Source of the DNA: Streptomyces geranii
GTDB taxonomy: Bacteria > Actinomycetota > Actinomycetes > Streptomycetales > Streptomycetaceae
Direction: 5' to 3'
Length of the DNA stretch: 64,000 bases
Assembly: GCF_002954775.1 (NCBI RefSeq)
Contig: NZ_PJME01000004.1
Location: 186,001 to 250,000, forward strand
Positions 9,771-18,791 of this stretch are shown here, piece by piece. The translations under genes and the position numbers were made by a program. Each line of letters opens with the position of its first letter. The stretch's first letter is position 1. A model generated the notes under the pieces. The model worked only from the letters and a program-made list of their open reading frames with translations. It did no database searches and had not been told where the DNA came from.

Positions 9771-10307
9771 TCAGCCCTGGTCGGTCCTGGAGAGGGCCTC
9801 GGTGATCAGGCGGGTGGCGAAGTCCTGGTCGTCGGCGATCCGGTTGATCTTCTCCGCGAGCAGGACCACGGTGCCCTCCAGGGGAGTCAGTTCGGCGTCC
9901 GTCCATTCGCCGTACTGCGCCCGCCACAGGCTGGGGCTCTGACCGGTGCCCGCGGACACGATCAGGGCGGCCATGGTGGGGATGACCTCGGGACGGAAGG
10001 TCTTGGGCATCATCCGCATCGTGGCCACGAGACTCGGCACGGTGTACTCGATGAGGTCCTGGTCGTGTTCCGCGCACGCCCTCCTCAGCCACTCCATGTA
10101 CATGTAGATGAGCGTGCACGCGCCGTCCACCAGGTCGTCGACCCCGTCGGGGCCCATGGACGCGACGTACTGGTCGAGCAGCTTGCGTTGTTCGGAGTTG
10201 CCGCCGGGCTTGCCGTCGTAGATGGCCTTGAGCTGGGAATCGATGGCCATGAGGGCCGCGCCCACATCTCCGGCGGGAGCGTACTTCGGGTCACAGGGCG
10301 ATGACAT
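9771..10307 (-). CDS. Conserved hypothetical protein
   Basis: A soluble, mostly helical protein of 178 residues that I do not recognise. It has no signal peptide or membrane segment; two cysteines (residue 5 and mid-protein) show no metal-site spacing. The segment SEQRKLLDQYVASMGPDGVDD suggests a helical bundle. A strong GAGGAGGAG ribosome binding site lies five bases before the ATG at 10307, and codon use is normal for the window, so it is very probably a real gene. It is convergent with the response regulator gene (33 bases between stops) and stands alone otherwise. No function is proposed. Confidence 0.75.
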   Translation of the reverse strand: MSSPCDPKYAPAGDVGAALMAIDSQLKAIYDGKPGGNSEQRKLLDQYVASMGPDGVDDLVDGACTLIYMYMEWLRRACAEHDQDLIEYTVPSLVATMRMMPKTFRPEVIPTMAALIVSAGTGQSPSLWRAQYGEWTDAELTPLEGTVVLLAEKINRIADDQDFATRLITEALSRTDQG

Positions 10308-10501
10308 CGGACTCCTCCTCGTACGTCGCAGCGGGTAGCGCTGCATATCTGTACGGTAGTCGCCGGGCGGGCGGGCGGTCCGGCGAATCCCGATGCGGCA
10401 CCCTGCCGGGTGACCGGGTCAACGCCCCCTGCAAAGAGGCTTCTTGCCCATGGCGCGCGCGGCCGAGACCGGCTGATCGGAGCGCATCGTGAAGTCGCCG
10501 G

Positions 10502-13348
10502 TCATGTCAGGGTGTTGAGCCTGGTGCGGACCTCTGCGGCGTTGGGGTGGTCGAGATCGTCGAGGACGTCGAGGGCCTGCTGCCAGGTGCGGCGGACCTT
10601 GTCGGTCTCGCCGGAGGCGTGGTGGGTGTCGCCGAGGTGGGTGAGGGTGTCGGCTTCGCCGAGGCGGTCGCCCAACTCCCGGTACAGCTCCAGCGACCGG
10701 TGATAGCAGTCGACGGCCTGCCCATGCTGGCCGAGCTGGTGGTGGGCGTAGCCGTAGGTGTCCCAGGTGGCCGCTGAGATCGCGCGGTCCGAGGTCTTCG
10801 TCAGTAGGTCCAGGGCCTGTCGGCAGTAGGTGAGGGCATGCGGGTCGGCGCGTACGGCGTGGTACCAGCCCAGGCTGTTGAGGACCGTGGCCTGTCCGAC
10901 GTGGTGATCGGCGGACCGGAAGTCCTCAAGGGCCTGCCAGAGGTGGTGTTCGGTGTCGTAGCGGTTCTCCAGGGAACGGGCCATGACGATCTTGTTGCGG
11001 GCGTAACCCTGACCGACGGGGTCCGAGACGCGACCGAACAGGTCGAGAGCCTGGTCGAGGTGTTGGTAGGCGTCGTCGAAGCGCAGGAGCCGGATGTGCG
11101 CGAGCGCGAGCCCGAGACGGGTGTGGGCCTGCCCGCGCTCGTCGCACGCGCGTTCGGCGGCGCTCAGGCCCGCGCGCTGAGTGGTGAGGAGGTCGTGCCA
11201 GTGGCCGCGCCGCTCAAGAAAGGTCGTCATGGCCCGGGCCAGCTGCCAGGCGTGCGTGTCGAGCCCGGCGTCCGCGGCCTGGCGCAGGGCGGCGAGCAGG
11301 ACCTGGTGCTCGGCGGTGAACCACGCGAGTGCCCGGTCGTGGTCCGTGATCGGTTCGGGGCTCACGCCGGGACCGGGCCGGACCGGCGTGACGGGGGTGC
11401 GGTGCGGGTCGAGCAGCTGGTCGGCGGCGTGTGCGGCCGAGAGGTAGTGGTCGAGCACGCGGCGCACGGCCGGCTGTTGCTCGGTGTCCGGGTCGAGGGT
11501 CCTGGCCTGTTCGGTGGTGTAGGCGCGCAGGAGGTCGTGGAGGGTGTACCGGTCGGGCAGGTGCTCGGTGACGAGGTGGGCGTCGGACAGTTCGCCGAGC
11601 TGCGTACGCACCTGGTGGAGGGGCAGGCCGGTGAGACCGGCGGCGGCCGGGACGGAGATGTCGGGGCCGGGATGCAGGCCCAGCAGGGTGAACAGCCGGG
11701 CCGCGCCCGGGCCGAGCGCCCGGTGGGACCAGGAGAACACCGCGCGCGCATCCGTCATCGGGTCGTCGCTGTCGCCGGTGAACGCCGTCAGGCTCCCGTG
11801 GGCGGCGGCCAGTTCAGCGGCCAGCCGGGCGAGCGGCAGGCCGGGCCGGGTGGCGGCGCGGGCGGTGGCGATGGCCAGGGCCAGCGGCAGCCGGGCGCAC
11901 CGGGTGACGATCTCCTCGACGGCGTCGGGTTCCGCCGCCACCCGATGTTCGCCGAGGCGATGGGTCACCAGGTCGTGGGCCTCGGCCGGGGAGAGCAGGT
12001 CCAGGGCGACGGGATGAGCGCCCTCGGCGGCGACCAGGCCCGTGAGCCGGTTGCGGCTGGTCACCACGGCCAGACAGCCGGCCGAGCCGGGGAGCAGGGG
12101 CCGGACCTGGGCGGGATCCCGGGCGTTGTCCAGCACCACCACGACCCGCCGCCCGGCCAGCAGACTCCGGTACAGGCCGACCCGCGCCTCGGCGTCCACC
12201 GGGACACGCTGGGCCGGCACACCCAACGCGTCCAGGAACCCCCGTACCGCCTGATCGGGTGTCATCGCGGCGCCGGACGGGTCGAAGCCGCGCAGGTTCA
12301 CATACAGCTGGCCGTCGGGGAAGCGGTCGGCGACCCGGTGGGCCCAGTGCACCGCCAGCGCGGTCTTGCCGACGCCCGCCGTCCCCGACACCGCCGAGAC
12401 CACCACTGCGGCCGGTCGCCCGGCCGCGGCGGCCAGGATGCCGTCGAGGCGGGCCAGTTCCTCCTGCCGTCCGCCGAACCCCCTTACGTCCAGCGGGAGT
12501 TGCGCCGGTACGACGGCCTGCCCGGTGCCTGTTGCGGAGGGCGGCCGTGGGCTGTCGGTGGCGGGGCGGGCCGACTCGCCGCGCAGGATCGCCCGGTGCA
12601 CCCGCTGCACCTCGGCACCCGGGTCCGTGCCCAGCTCCTCGGCCAGCCGCTTCTGCAGGACCGTGTACCAGGTCAGGGCCTCCGCACCGCGTCCGGCGGT
12701 CTGCAGCGCCCGCATCAGCATCATGGTCAGCGGTTCGACCAGCGGATGCTCGGCGATCGCCCCGGTCAGCGAACTGATCACCCGGGCATGCTCACCGACC
12801 CGGAGTTCGGCATCGGCCCACGCCAGCACCGCCTCGATCCGCTCCTGCCGCCAGCCGTGCCGGGTGCGCTCGGCCCACCCACCGGCAAGCCCGGACAGGG
12901 GCTCACCCCGCCACAGCCCGAGCGCCCGGCGCAGTTTCGCCACCCGCTCGGCGTCCGGGCAGTCCGTGGCGCGGGCCTGTTCGACCAACCGCCGGAACAG
13001 CTGTACGTCGACACCGCCGGACGGGACATCGAGCAGATATCCGCCGGGACCCCGTCGTAACTGCGCCCTCTCGGCACCCTCGTCCGCACCCGGACCCGCG
13101 CCGGCCGTTCCGGCGCAGCTCGCCAGCGCCCGGCGGATCCGGGAGACGTGCGCGTAGAGCGAAGGGCGCACCCGGGCGGGCAACTCCTCACCCCAGACCC
13201 GGTCGATCAGCGTCTCCACCGTCACCCAGCGGCCCGCGTCGACCAGCAACGCCGCCAGCACCGTCTGCCGCTTGGCAGGCCCCACATCCACGACGGTGCC
13301 GTCCGCACTCCGTAACTCGACCGTGCCCAGCAGCAGAAACTCCGTCAC
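10502..13348 (-). CDS. AfsR-like SARP regulator with NB-ARC and TPR domains
   Basis: A regulator of about 948 residues. The N terminus has an OmpR-type winged helix (LLGTVELRSADGTVVDVGPA) and a bacterial transcriptional activation domain to about residue 260. A P-loop ATPase follows with Walker A GTAGVGKTALAVHW near 318-330 and the LVVLDN-type Walker B region. The last 260 residues are TPR-like repeats. This is the AfsR layout of activators of secondary metabolism. GTG 13348 is chosen for its ribosome binding site (AGGGGAC) and for the family N terminus. Two TTA codons are in frame (plus-strand positions 13313-13315 and 13058-13060), so translation should depend on the bldA tRNA. Confidence 0.93.
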   Translation of the reverse strand: MTEFLLLGTVELRSADGTVVDVGPAKRQTVLAALLVDAGRWVTVETLIDRVWGEELPARVRPSLYAHVSRIRRALASCAGTAGAGPGADEGAERAQLRRGPGGYLLDVPSGGVDVQLFRRLVEQARATDCPDAERVAKLRRALGLWRGEPLSGLAGGWAERTRHGWRQERIEAVLAWADAELRVGEHARVISSLTGAIAEHPLVEPLTMMLMRALQTAGRGAEALTWYTVLQKRLAEELGTDPGAEVQRVHRAILRGESARPATDSPRPPSATGTGQAVVPAQLPLDVRGFGGRQEELARLDGILAAAAGRPAAVVVSAVSGTAGVGKTALAVHWAHRVADRFPDGQLYVNLRGFDPSGAAMTPDQAVRGFLDALGVPAQRVPVDAEARVGLYRSLLAGRRVVVVLDNARDPAQVRPLLPGSAGCLAVVTSRNRLTGLVAAEGAHPVALDLLSPAEAHDLVTHRLGEHRVAAEPDAVEEIVTRCARLPLALAIATARAATRPGLPLARLAAELAAAHGSLTAFTGDSDDPMTDARAVFSWSHRALGPGAARLFTLLGLHPGPDISVPAAAGLTGLPLHQVRTQLGELSDAHLVTEHLPDRYTLHDLLRAYTTEQARTLDPDTEQQPAVRRVLDHYLSAAHAADQLLDPHRTPVTPVRPGPGVSPEPITDHDRALAWFTAEHQVLLAALRQAADAGLDTHAWQLARAMTTFLERRGHWHDLLTTQRAGLSAAERACDERGQAHTRLGLALAHIRLLRFDDAYQHLDQALDLFGRVSDPVGQGYARNKIVMARSLENRYDTEHHLWQALEDFRSADHHVGQATVLNSLGWYHAVRADPHALTYCRQALDLLTKTSDRAISAATWDTYGYAHHQLGQHGQAVDCYHRSLELYRELGDRLGEADTLTHLGDTHHASGETDKVRRTWQQALDVLDDLDHPNAAEVRTRLNTLT

Positions 13349-13517
13349 ACCCGTCCCCTGAGGTCGCTCTCCACGAATGGCCCGTTGGCCTGCGACCGTC
13401 CCACGGCCACCCACGCTGATCAGTGAAGCAAGGTTCGGGCAAGGTTCTCGGCCATATTCACGCCACATCGTATGGAGTGCCGGGCCGGGGGCGTCGGGGG
13501 AGTTCCCGGCCCGGCAT

Positions 13518-13573
13518 CGACCACTGAGAAACGACCAGCAGGAAACGACCAGTGGGTGACGAACCAGTGAAAG
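13518..13573 (+). repeat. Four tandem 14-bp repeats upstream of secreted-protein gene
   Basis: Four units begin at 13518, 13532, 13546 and 13560, exactly 14 bases apart. Each starts CGACCA or CGAACCA and ends in a purine-rich run; the best conserved part is CGACCAG. The block ends at the ribosome binding site of the secreted-protein gene at 13585 and lies between it and the AfsR-like gene. SARP regulators bind direct heptamer repeats, so this is a candidate operator for the neighbouring regulator; the 14-base step is longer than the usual 11 of SARP sites. Confidence 0.7.
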
Positions 13574-13584
13574 AGGTGGAATCC

Positions 13585-14076
13585 ATGCGGACAGTCACAC
13601 AGATCGGGTGGCGTCGGCTGCGGGGCACGATGGTGTCCGTGACCGTACTCGCCGCGCTCCTGTCGGGGCTCTCGATCGGAGCCGGTCCGGCGGTGGCCTC
13701 GGCGGCGGCGCCCCAAGTCGCCGCCGCCGATCCGTGGGTCAGTGCCCGGGCGGGCGGAACCGTGCGCCACTGGGACTTCGTCCTGGACGGCGAGGGCGCC
13801 GCGGCGGCGCGCTGGTGGGTGCACACCAGGAGCGAGTGCGGTGACGCGTTCTGCACCATCCAGCGGACGGCCGATGCGTACCGGGTCTTCAGCCTGTCCC
13901 GCTGCGACACCTTCGATCTGCACAACTTCTGGGGCCTGTTCGACTCGCACAACCACGGCACGCTGACCGTGGAGTTCCTCAACCGGTCGGGACAGGAGAT
14001 CGGCTGGTACACGGGAGGCATGTCCGACCCCGTGAACTGGGACCCGGTCTGGGCGGTGCGGACCTGCAACCGCTGA
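13585..14076 (+). CDS. Small secreted protein of unknown function
   Basis: A protein of 163 residues with a clear Sec-type signal peptide: basic start (MRTVTQIGWRRLRG), hydrophobic core and an Ala-rich cleavage region around residues 35-45. The mature part of about 115 residues is rich in Trp, His and Asn, with four cysteines that could form two disulphides. I do not recognise the family. A GAGGTGGA ribosome binding site fixes the ATG at 13585. It is divergent from the AfsR-like regulator and follows four 14-bp repeats, which suggests regulated expression. Confidence 0.82.
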   Translation: MRTVTQIGWRRLRGTMVSVTVLAALLSGLSIGAGPAVASAAAPQVAAADPWVSARAGGTVRHWDFVLDGEGAAAARWWVHTRSECGDAFCTIQRTADAYRVFSLSRCDTFDLHNFWGLFDSHNHGTLTVEFLNRSGQEIGWYTGGMSDPVNWDPVWAVRTCNR

Positions 14077-14114
14077 CCGGTCGCCGCGGCCGGTGACCCG
14101 GTCCCCTCACGGTC

Positions 14115-15827
14115 TCACCGAGCGCTCTCCCACTCCCGAAACGCAGCCACCGCGGTAGGCAGCGTCGGAAAGATCAGATCGGTGCCGACGGACTCCGTCA
14201 GGCCGTACGCGTCCAGGTCGTGCCGCAGGTCCTGCTTCACGCGGGCCAGGGCGAACACGATGCCCCGGTGGGTCAGTTCCCGGCGGAGTTCCTCGACCGC
14301 GTCCAGGGCGGTGATGTCCACCTCCACGTTGGCCTCGGCGTTCAGGACGAACCAGTGGACCGGGGCCTCCTGTTCGTCGACCGCGGCCAGGGCGCGGTGG
14401 TGGAAGTTCTCCGCGTTGGCGAAGAAGAGAGGGGAGTCGTAGCGGTAGATCAGCAGGCCGGGGATCGTCCTGGCCTGCGGGTAGTCGTCCACGTCGTGCA
14501 TGCCGGCCACGCCGGGGACGACTCCCAGGACCGCGTCGTGCGGGCGCGCGACCCGGGTCAGCAGTTCGGCCACCGACAGGCCGACGGCGACCAGCACCCC
14601 GTACAGGATGTCCAGGGCCAGCACGCCGACCAGGCAGCCGAGTGCCAGCAGCAGCTCCCGGCGGCGGAAGGACGCCAGTCGTCGGAAGCCCGCCAGGTCG
14701 ATCATGCGGAGGGCGGCGTAGACGACGAGGGCGCCCAGGACGACCGACGGGGTGCGGGTCAGCAGGGGGCTGAGGAGGAGCAGGACGGCGAGGACCGCCG
14801 CCGCGGCGACCAGGGAGTACGCCGGGGAGCGGGCGCCCGCCGAGGAGGCGAGGGCGGTGCGGCTGGCGCTGCTGCTGACCGGGAAGCCGTGCACCGCGCC
14901 GGCGCCGAGGTTGGCCGCGCCCAGGGCGAGGAGTTCCTGGTTGGCGTCGAGGCCGGGGCCGTCTTCGGTGCGGTCGGCGAAGGCGCGTGCGGTGAGGATG
15001 AAGTCCGTGTAGGCGACGAGGAGGACGCCCAGGGCGGGCAGCACCAGGTGCGGCAGCTCGGTCAGGTCCGGCGCGGCCAGGCCGGGCAGGCCCGCCGGGA
15101 CCTCGCCGATCACCTTGATGCCGTGCCGGTCGTCGAGGCCCAGGACGGCCACCGCTGTCGTCGCGAGGACCACGGCCAGCAGGGGGCCGGGGACGGTGGG
15201 GAAGTAGTGGGCCACGGTCAGGACGAACGCGAGCAGGAGTGCGGCGAACAGCAGCGTGGGGAGGTGGACCTGCGACAAGTGGCTGACGAAGGACCACAGT
15301 TGGGGGAAGAAGGCCGAGCCCTCGGTGCTGACGCCGGTGAGCTTGGGCAGCTGGTCCACGATCATGATCAGTGCCACGCCCGCCAGATAGCCGACCAGGA
15401 CAGGGCGGGACAGCAGGTCCGCGACGAAGCCGAGCCGCACCGCCCAGGCCACCACGCACAGCAGCCCGACCGTCACCGCGAGGGTGGCGGCGAGCACGGC
15501 GTAGCGGTCCGGGTCCCCCGCCGCGAGCGGGGCGACCACCGTCGCCGTCATCAGCGCGGTCGTCGACTCGGGGCCGACCGACAGCAGACGCGAGGAGCCG
15601 AGCACCGCGTACAGCACGAGCGCGGGCAGGATCGCCCACAGCCCGGCGACCGGCGGCAGCCCGGCCACCCCCGCGTACGCCATCACCTGCGGCACGAGAT
15701 ACGCGGCCACCGTCACCCCGGCCAGCAGGTCGCCGCGCAGCCAGGCACGCCGGTAGCCGAGAAGGGCGCCCAGCCCGGGTGTGAGACGGCGCCACACCGG
15801 AACGGGTCTGCCCGAGCTGTGGGACAT
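14115..15827 (-). CDS. SulP/SLC26 family anion transporter with STAS domain
   Basis: A transporter of 570 residues. It has 12-14 hydrophobic segments, with the SulP signature region LAGVTVAAYLVPQVMAYAGVAGLPPVAGLW near residues 32-60, split by conserved Gly/Pro residues. The C-terminal 120 residues form a STAS domain (FVLNAEANVEVDITALDAV). SulP proteins exchange sulfate, bicarbonate or dicarboxylates; the substrate is not predictable here. ATG 15827 has a strong AGGAGG ribosome binding site, and the 23 residues available further upstream do not look like transporter sequence. It is convergent with the secreted-protein gene. A carbonic anhydrase lies 6 kb away but is not adjacent. Confidence 0.93.
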   Translation of the reverse strand: MSHSSGRPVPVWRRLTPGLGALLGYRRAWLRGDLLAGVTVAAYLVPQVMAYAGVAGLPPVAGLWAILPALVLYAVLGSSRLLSVGPESTTALMTATVVAPLAAGDPDRYAVLAATLAVTVGLLCVVAWAVRLGFVADLLSRPVLVGYLAGVALIMIVDQLPKLTGVSTEGSAFFPQLWSFVSHLSQVHLPTLLFAALLLAFVLTVAHYFPTVPGPLLAVVLATTAVAVLGLDDRHGIKVIGEVPAGLPGLAAPDLTELPHLVLPALGVLLVAYTDFILTARAFADRTEDGPGLDANQELLALGAANLGAGAVHGFPVSSSASRTALASSAGARSPAYSLVAAAAVLAVLLLLSPLLTRTPSVVLGALVVYAALRMIDLAGFRRLASFRRRELLLALGCLVGVLALDILYGVLVAVGLSVAELLTRVARPHDAVLGVVPGVAGMHDVDDYPQARTIPGLLIYRYDSPLFFANAENFHHRALAAVDEQEAPVHWFVLNAEANVEVDITALDAVEELRRELTHRGIVFALARVKQDLRHDLDAYGLTESVGTDLIFPTLPTAVAAFREWESAR

Positions 15828-16025
15828 GGGCCTCCTTCTGCCGAGTGACCTCATGATCCACGGCTGGACGCACGACCGCGAGGGACCGGGCCGCACCGAG
15901 TCGCCCGTGCGCGCGCGTCAGCGGCTCAACAGGCCCTCGCGGCCGGACCGTTCGGCCGACGGATTCGCGCCGCCCGCCGGGAAATTGAGATGTGCCCGCC
16001 CCTGGTGGCCCCTATGGTGCCGTCC

Positions 16026-16991
16026 ATGCAGACGACGCAGGCCTGGCGGCCTCTCTCGCTCGACGACGCCCCGGCCCTCGCCGAACTGTTCGCGGCCGTG
16101 GAGGCCGCCGACGCCACCGAGGAGCACTACGACGCCGAGGACCTCGCGGAGGACCTGGGCGACCCGCTCCTGGAGCCGGCCCACGACTCGGTCGGCGTGT
16201 GGTCCGGCGGCGAACTCATCGGCTACGCCAAGACGTTGGCGATGCCCGACGCGACCGATGTGCACCGGGTGTACGTGGAGGGCGCGGTCCGGCCCGACGC
16301 ACGCGGCCGGGGCGTCGGCACCGACCTGGTGAACTGGCAGGTGACCAGGGCGACGCAACTCCACCGCGAGCGCTTCCCCGACCTGCCCGGCGAGGCGCAC
16401 ATCCCGCTGCACGCCCCGAACACCGCCAAACGCCACCTGTACCAGCAGGCAGGCTTCGAGGCCCGCCGCTGGTACTTCGACATGCGCCGCCCGCTGGACG
16501 GCGACATCGCCCCGGCGACGGCCCCGTCCGGCGGCCTGCGCGTCGTCCCCTTCACCGAGGCCTACGACGAGGCGACCCGGCTGGCCCACAACGAGGCGTT
16601 CCGCGAGCACTGGGGCCACACCCCCGACAGCCCGGAGCGCTGGCGGCACGGGAGCACCGGCGCCCGCTCCTTCCGGCCGGGACTGTCGTTCCTGGCACTG
16701 GACGGTGACGAGGTCGCCGGTTACGTGATGAGCCACGAGTACGAGGCCGAGACCGCGATGACCGGCGTCCGCGAATGCTGGATCCACCGGCTCGGCACCC
16801 GCCCGGCCTGGCGCGGCACCGGCGTGGCCACCGCACTGCTCACCACCGCCCTGCGGACCGCCCACGACCAGGGCTGCCGCAGCGCGGGCCTGAGCGTCGA
16901 CACCGCCAACGCCACCGGCGCCCTGAGCCTGTACGAGCGGTGCGGCTTCCGCACCGGCCACACCTGGATCGGGTACGTACGACCCCTCTAG
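16026..16991 (+). CDS. Double-domain GNAT N-acetyltransferase
   Basis: A protein of 321 residues built from two GNAT domains, about 1-155 and 165-321. The acetyl-CoA loop is visible in each: VRPDARGRGVGTDLV in the first and RPAWRGTGVATALL in the second. Tandem GNAT proteins of this size include mycothiol synthase relatives and many of unknown acceptor. The ATG at 16026 has no obvious ribosome binding site, but TATGGT sits at 16013-16018, seven bases before it, so the mRNA may be leaderless. The gene is convergent with the PucR regulator gene, with 15 bases between stops. Confidence 0.9.
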   Translation: MQTTQAWRPLSLDDAPALAELFAAVEAADATEEHYDAEDLAEDLGDPLLEPAHDSVGVWSGGELIGYAKTLAMPDATDVHRVYVEGAVRPDARGRGVGTDLVNWQVTRATQLHRERFPDLPGEAHIPLHAPNTAKRHLYQQAGFEARRWYFDMRRPLDGDIAPATAPSGGLRVVPFTEAYDEATRLAHNEAFREHWGHTPDSPERWRHGSTGARSFRPGLSFLALDGDEVAGYVMSHEYEAETAMTGVRECWIHRLGTRPAWRGTGVATALLTTALRTAHDQGCRSAGLSVDTANATGALSLYERCGFRTGHTWIGYVRPL

Positions 16992-17006
16992 CCCCCGCGA
17001 CAGCCG

Positions 17007-18590
17007 TCAGTCCTGCGGGCGCGTGCCGTCGGGCAGCCAGTGCAGGGCGAACCAGAGTTCCATGCGTACGCCGGTGTCCTGGAGGTCGACGTCGAGGAGT
17101 TCGCCGACCCGTGCCAGCCGGTGGCGCACGGTGTTGCGATGGATGTGCAGGGCCGTGGCCGTACGGTCCCAACTGCCGTGCAGCGTGAGCCAGGTGCGCA
17201 GTGTGTCGAGAAGGACCGGCGCACCTGGAGCACCGGCCCGGTCGAGCGCGGCGAAGCGGGCGCGGGCCAGATCCTGGGCGTCGGCGGGGGAGATGAGCCC
17301 GTGCACGGTGAGCGGGTCCTCGGTGTGGACGGCGGCGGGCTCCTGGGCGGCGGTCGCGCGCTGGAGTGCACGGCGGGCCTGCCGGTCGGCCCGCGCCAGC
17401 TCCGAGGCCGGTGCGGGCGCGCTGAACCCGAGCACCCAGCCCAGGTCGGCGGCCCGCGTGGAAACCTCGGGGCGGGCGTCCGGCGCGCTCGGGACGAGCG
17501 CCTTGAGCGCGGGGCCGTCGACGTACAGGTAGGGGGTGCCCAACACCGTACCCAGGGTGGCGAGTTGGGCCGGGTCGTCGCCCGGGTGCGGTGCCGGCGC
17601 CGAGCGCGGGGGAGTGTGGCGGCCGTGCACCACGACCCAGTGTCCGGCGTACGCCGTCCCGGCGGGCGCCAGCGCGGGCGCGACGTCGGCCGGTGCGGCC
17701 CCCAGCATGAGCCGTACGAGCGCGCCCGCACTGCGGGTGTCGGTGCCCAGGGCGTGCCGGGGGCTGGTGAGCAGGGCGAGCAACACGGTCGCCGTACCGG
17801 TGACCTGACGGTGGATCAAAGTCGGCGCGGTGAGCGTGACTTGGCCGAGGGCGAGCGACCCGGCGGTGCCGTCCCCGCCGGGCAGCGTGTGCACGGTCAG
17901 GTGAACGCCGTCCCGGTGATCGGCCGCCGAGGCGGGCACCGACCGGCCCGCACCACGCGTGTGGGCGCGCGCGGTGGTGCGTGCCGCGAGGTCACGTACC
18001 CGCTCCGGCGCGGGTGACGCGGGCCGCGTACCGGCGCTGAACAGTTCGTCTCCCCGCGCGTCGAGGAGGACCGCCCAGGCGCCGGTGTGCCCGCTGAGCC
18101 GGTCGAGCACCGCCTGCAGCGCGTCCGGCCGGGCGGCGGCAGCGGCCAGCGCCGACTGGGCGCGCGAGATCTCGCGCAGCTCGTGGTTGCGGGCCTCGGC
18201 GATCGCGGCGTACGTGGCCTGCCCGACGGCGACGAACGGCGTGGCCGGCGGCAGCCGCAGCAACGGCAGCCCGTGCCGGTCGCAGGCGGCGACCAGCTCG
18301 GCGGGCACCTCCTGATGGACGGGCGCGACACCGAACCCGAGCGCGCTCACCCCGGCGGCGACGACCCGCCGTACATACGTGTCGACGCCCTCCGCGTCGG
18401 GCGGCAGCCGCACCCCCGCGGTGAGGAGCAGTTCGCCGCCCACCAGATACGGCGACGGGTCCTCGATCTCCGTCGTGCCGACCGTGCTGACGAGGGGGTC
18501 CCGGGCCGGACCCGCGATCTGGCGGATGCCCAGCGCGGGATCGGCGAGCAGCACGCTCAGTGGCACGGACGGCAGTTCGGACTCGGTCAT
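17007..18590 (-). CDS. PucR family transcriptional regulator
   Basis: A protein of 527 residues. The N-terminal PucR/purine-catabolism-type domain (about 10-130) has PLSVLLADPALGIRQIAG and VGGELLLTAGVRLP; the C-terminal helix-turn-helix (about 465-515) reads LHIHRNTVRHRLARVGELLDVDL, which is characteristic of the family. These regulators control uptake and breakdown of purines and other small nitrogen or carbon compounds. A GGGAGGA ribosome binding site precedes the ATG at 18590. It is divergent from a sodium:solute symporter and aldolase pair 201 bases away and most probably regulates them. Confidence 0.92.
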   Translation of the reverse strand: MTESELPSVPLSVLLADPALGIRQIAGPARDPLVSTVGTTEIEDPSPYLVGGELLLTAGVRLPPDAEGVDTYVRRVVAAGVSALGFGVAPVHQEVPAELVAACDRHGLPLLRLPPATPFVAVGQATYAAIAEARNHELREISRAQSALAAAAARPDALQAVLDRLSGHTGAWAVLLDARGDELFSAGTRPASPAPERVRDLAARTTARAHTRGAGRSVPASAADHRDGVHLTVHTLPGGDGTAGSLALGQVTLTAPTLIHRQVTGTATVLLALLTSPRHALGTDTRSAGALVRLMLGAAPADVAPALAPAGTAYAGHWVVVHGRHTPPRSAPAPHPGDDPAQLATLGTVLGTPYLYVDGPALKALVPSAPDARPEVSTRAADLGWVLGFSAPAPASELARADRQARRALQRATAAQEPAAVHTEDPLTVHGLISPADAQDLARARFAALDRAGAPGAPVLLDTLRTWLTLHGSWDRTATALHIHRNTVRHRLARVGELLDVDLQDTGVRMELWFALHWLPDGTRPQD

Positions 18591-18791
18591 GAGGGGACAT
18601 CCTCCCGGTCCGGCGGCAGCGCACAGCACTGCCGGAATCATCCAACGGACGCCTGAACATTGTGCAGATCGACCACTTCGGCGGCAGCGCGAACGCCGAT
18701 ATCGTCATGCCACCCCACAGGGCACCGTCCCCGGCCCGGCCCCGCACCCGGTCGCCGAACTCTCCTCTCATTCCGCCTCCGGAGGACTCTG

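Noticed and set aside
13518..13573. 14-bp repeats as a CRISPR array
   Set aside because: Units are too short, have no spacers and no cas gene is present.
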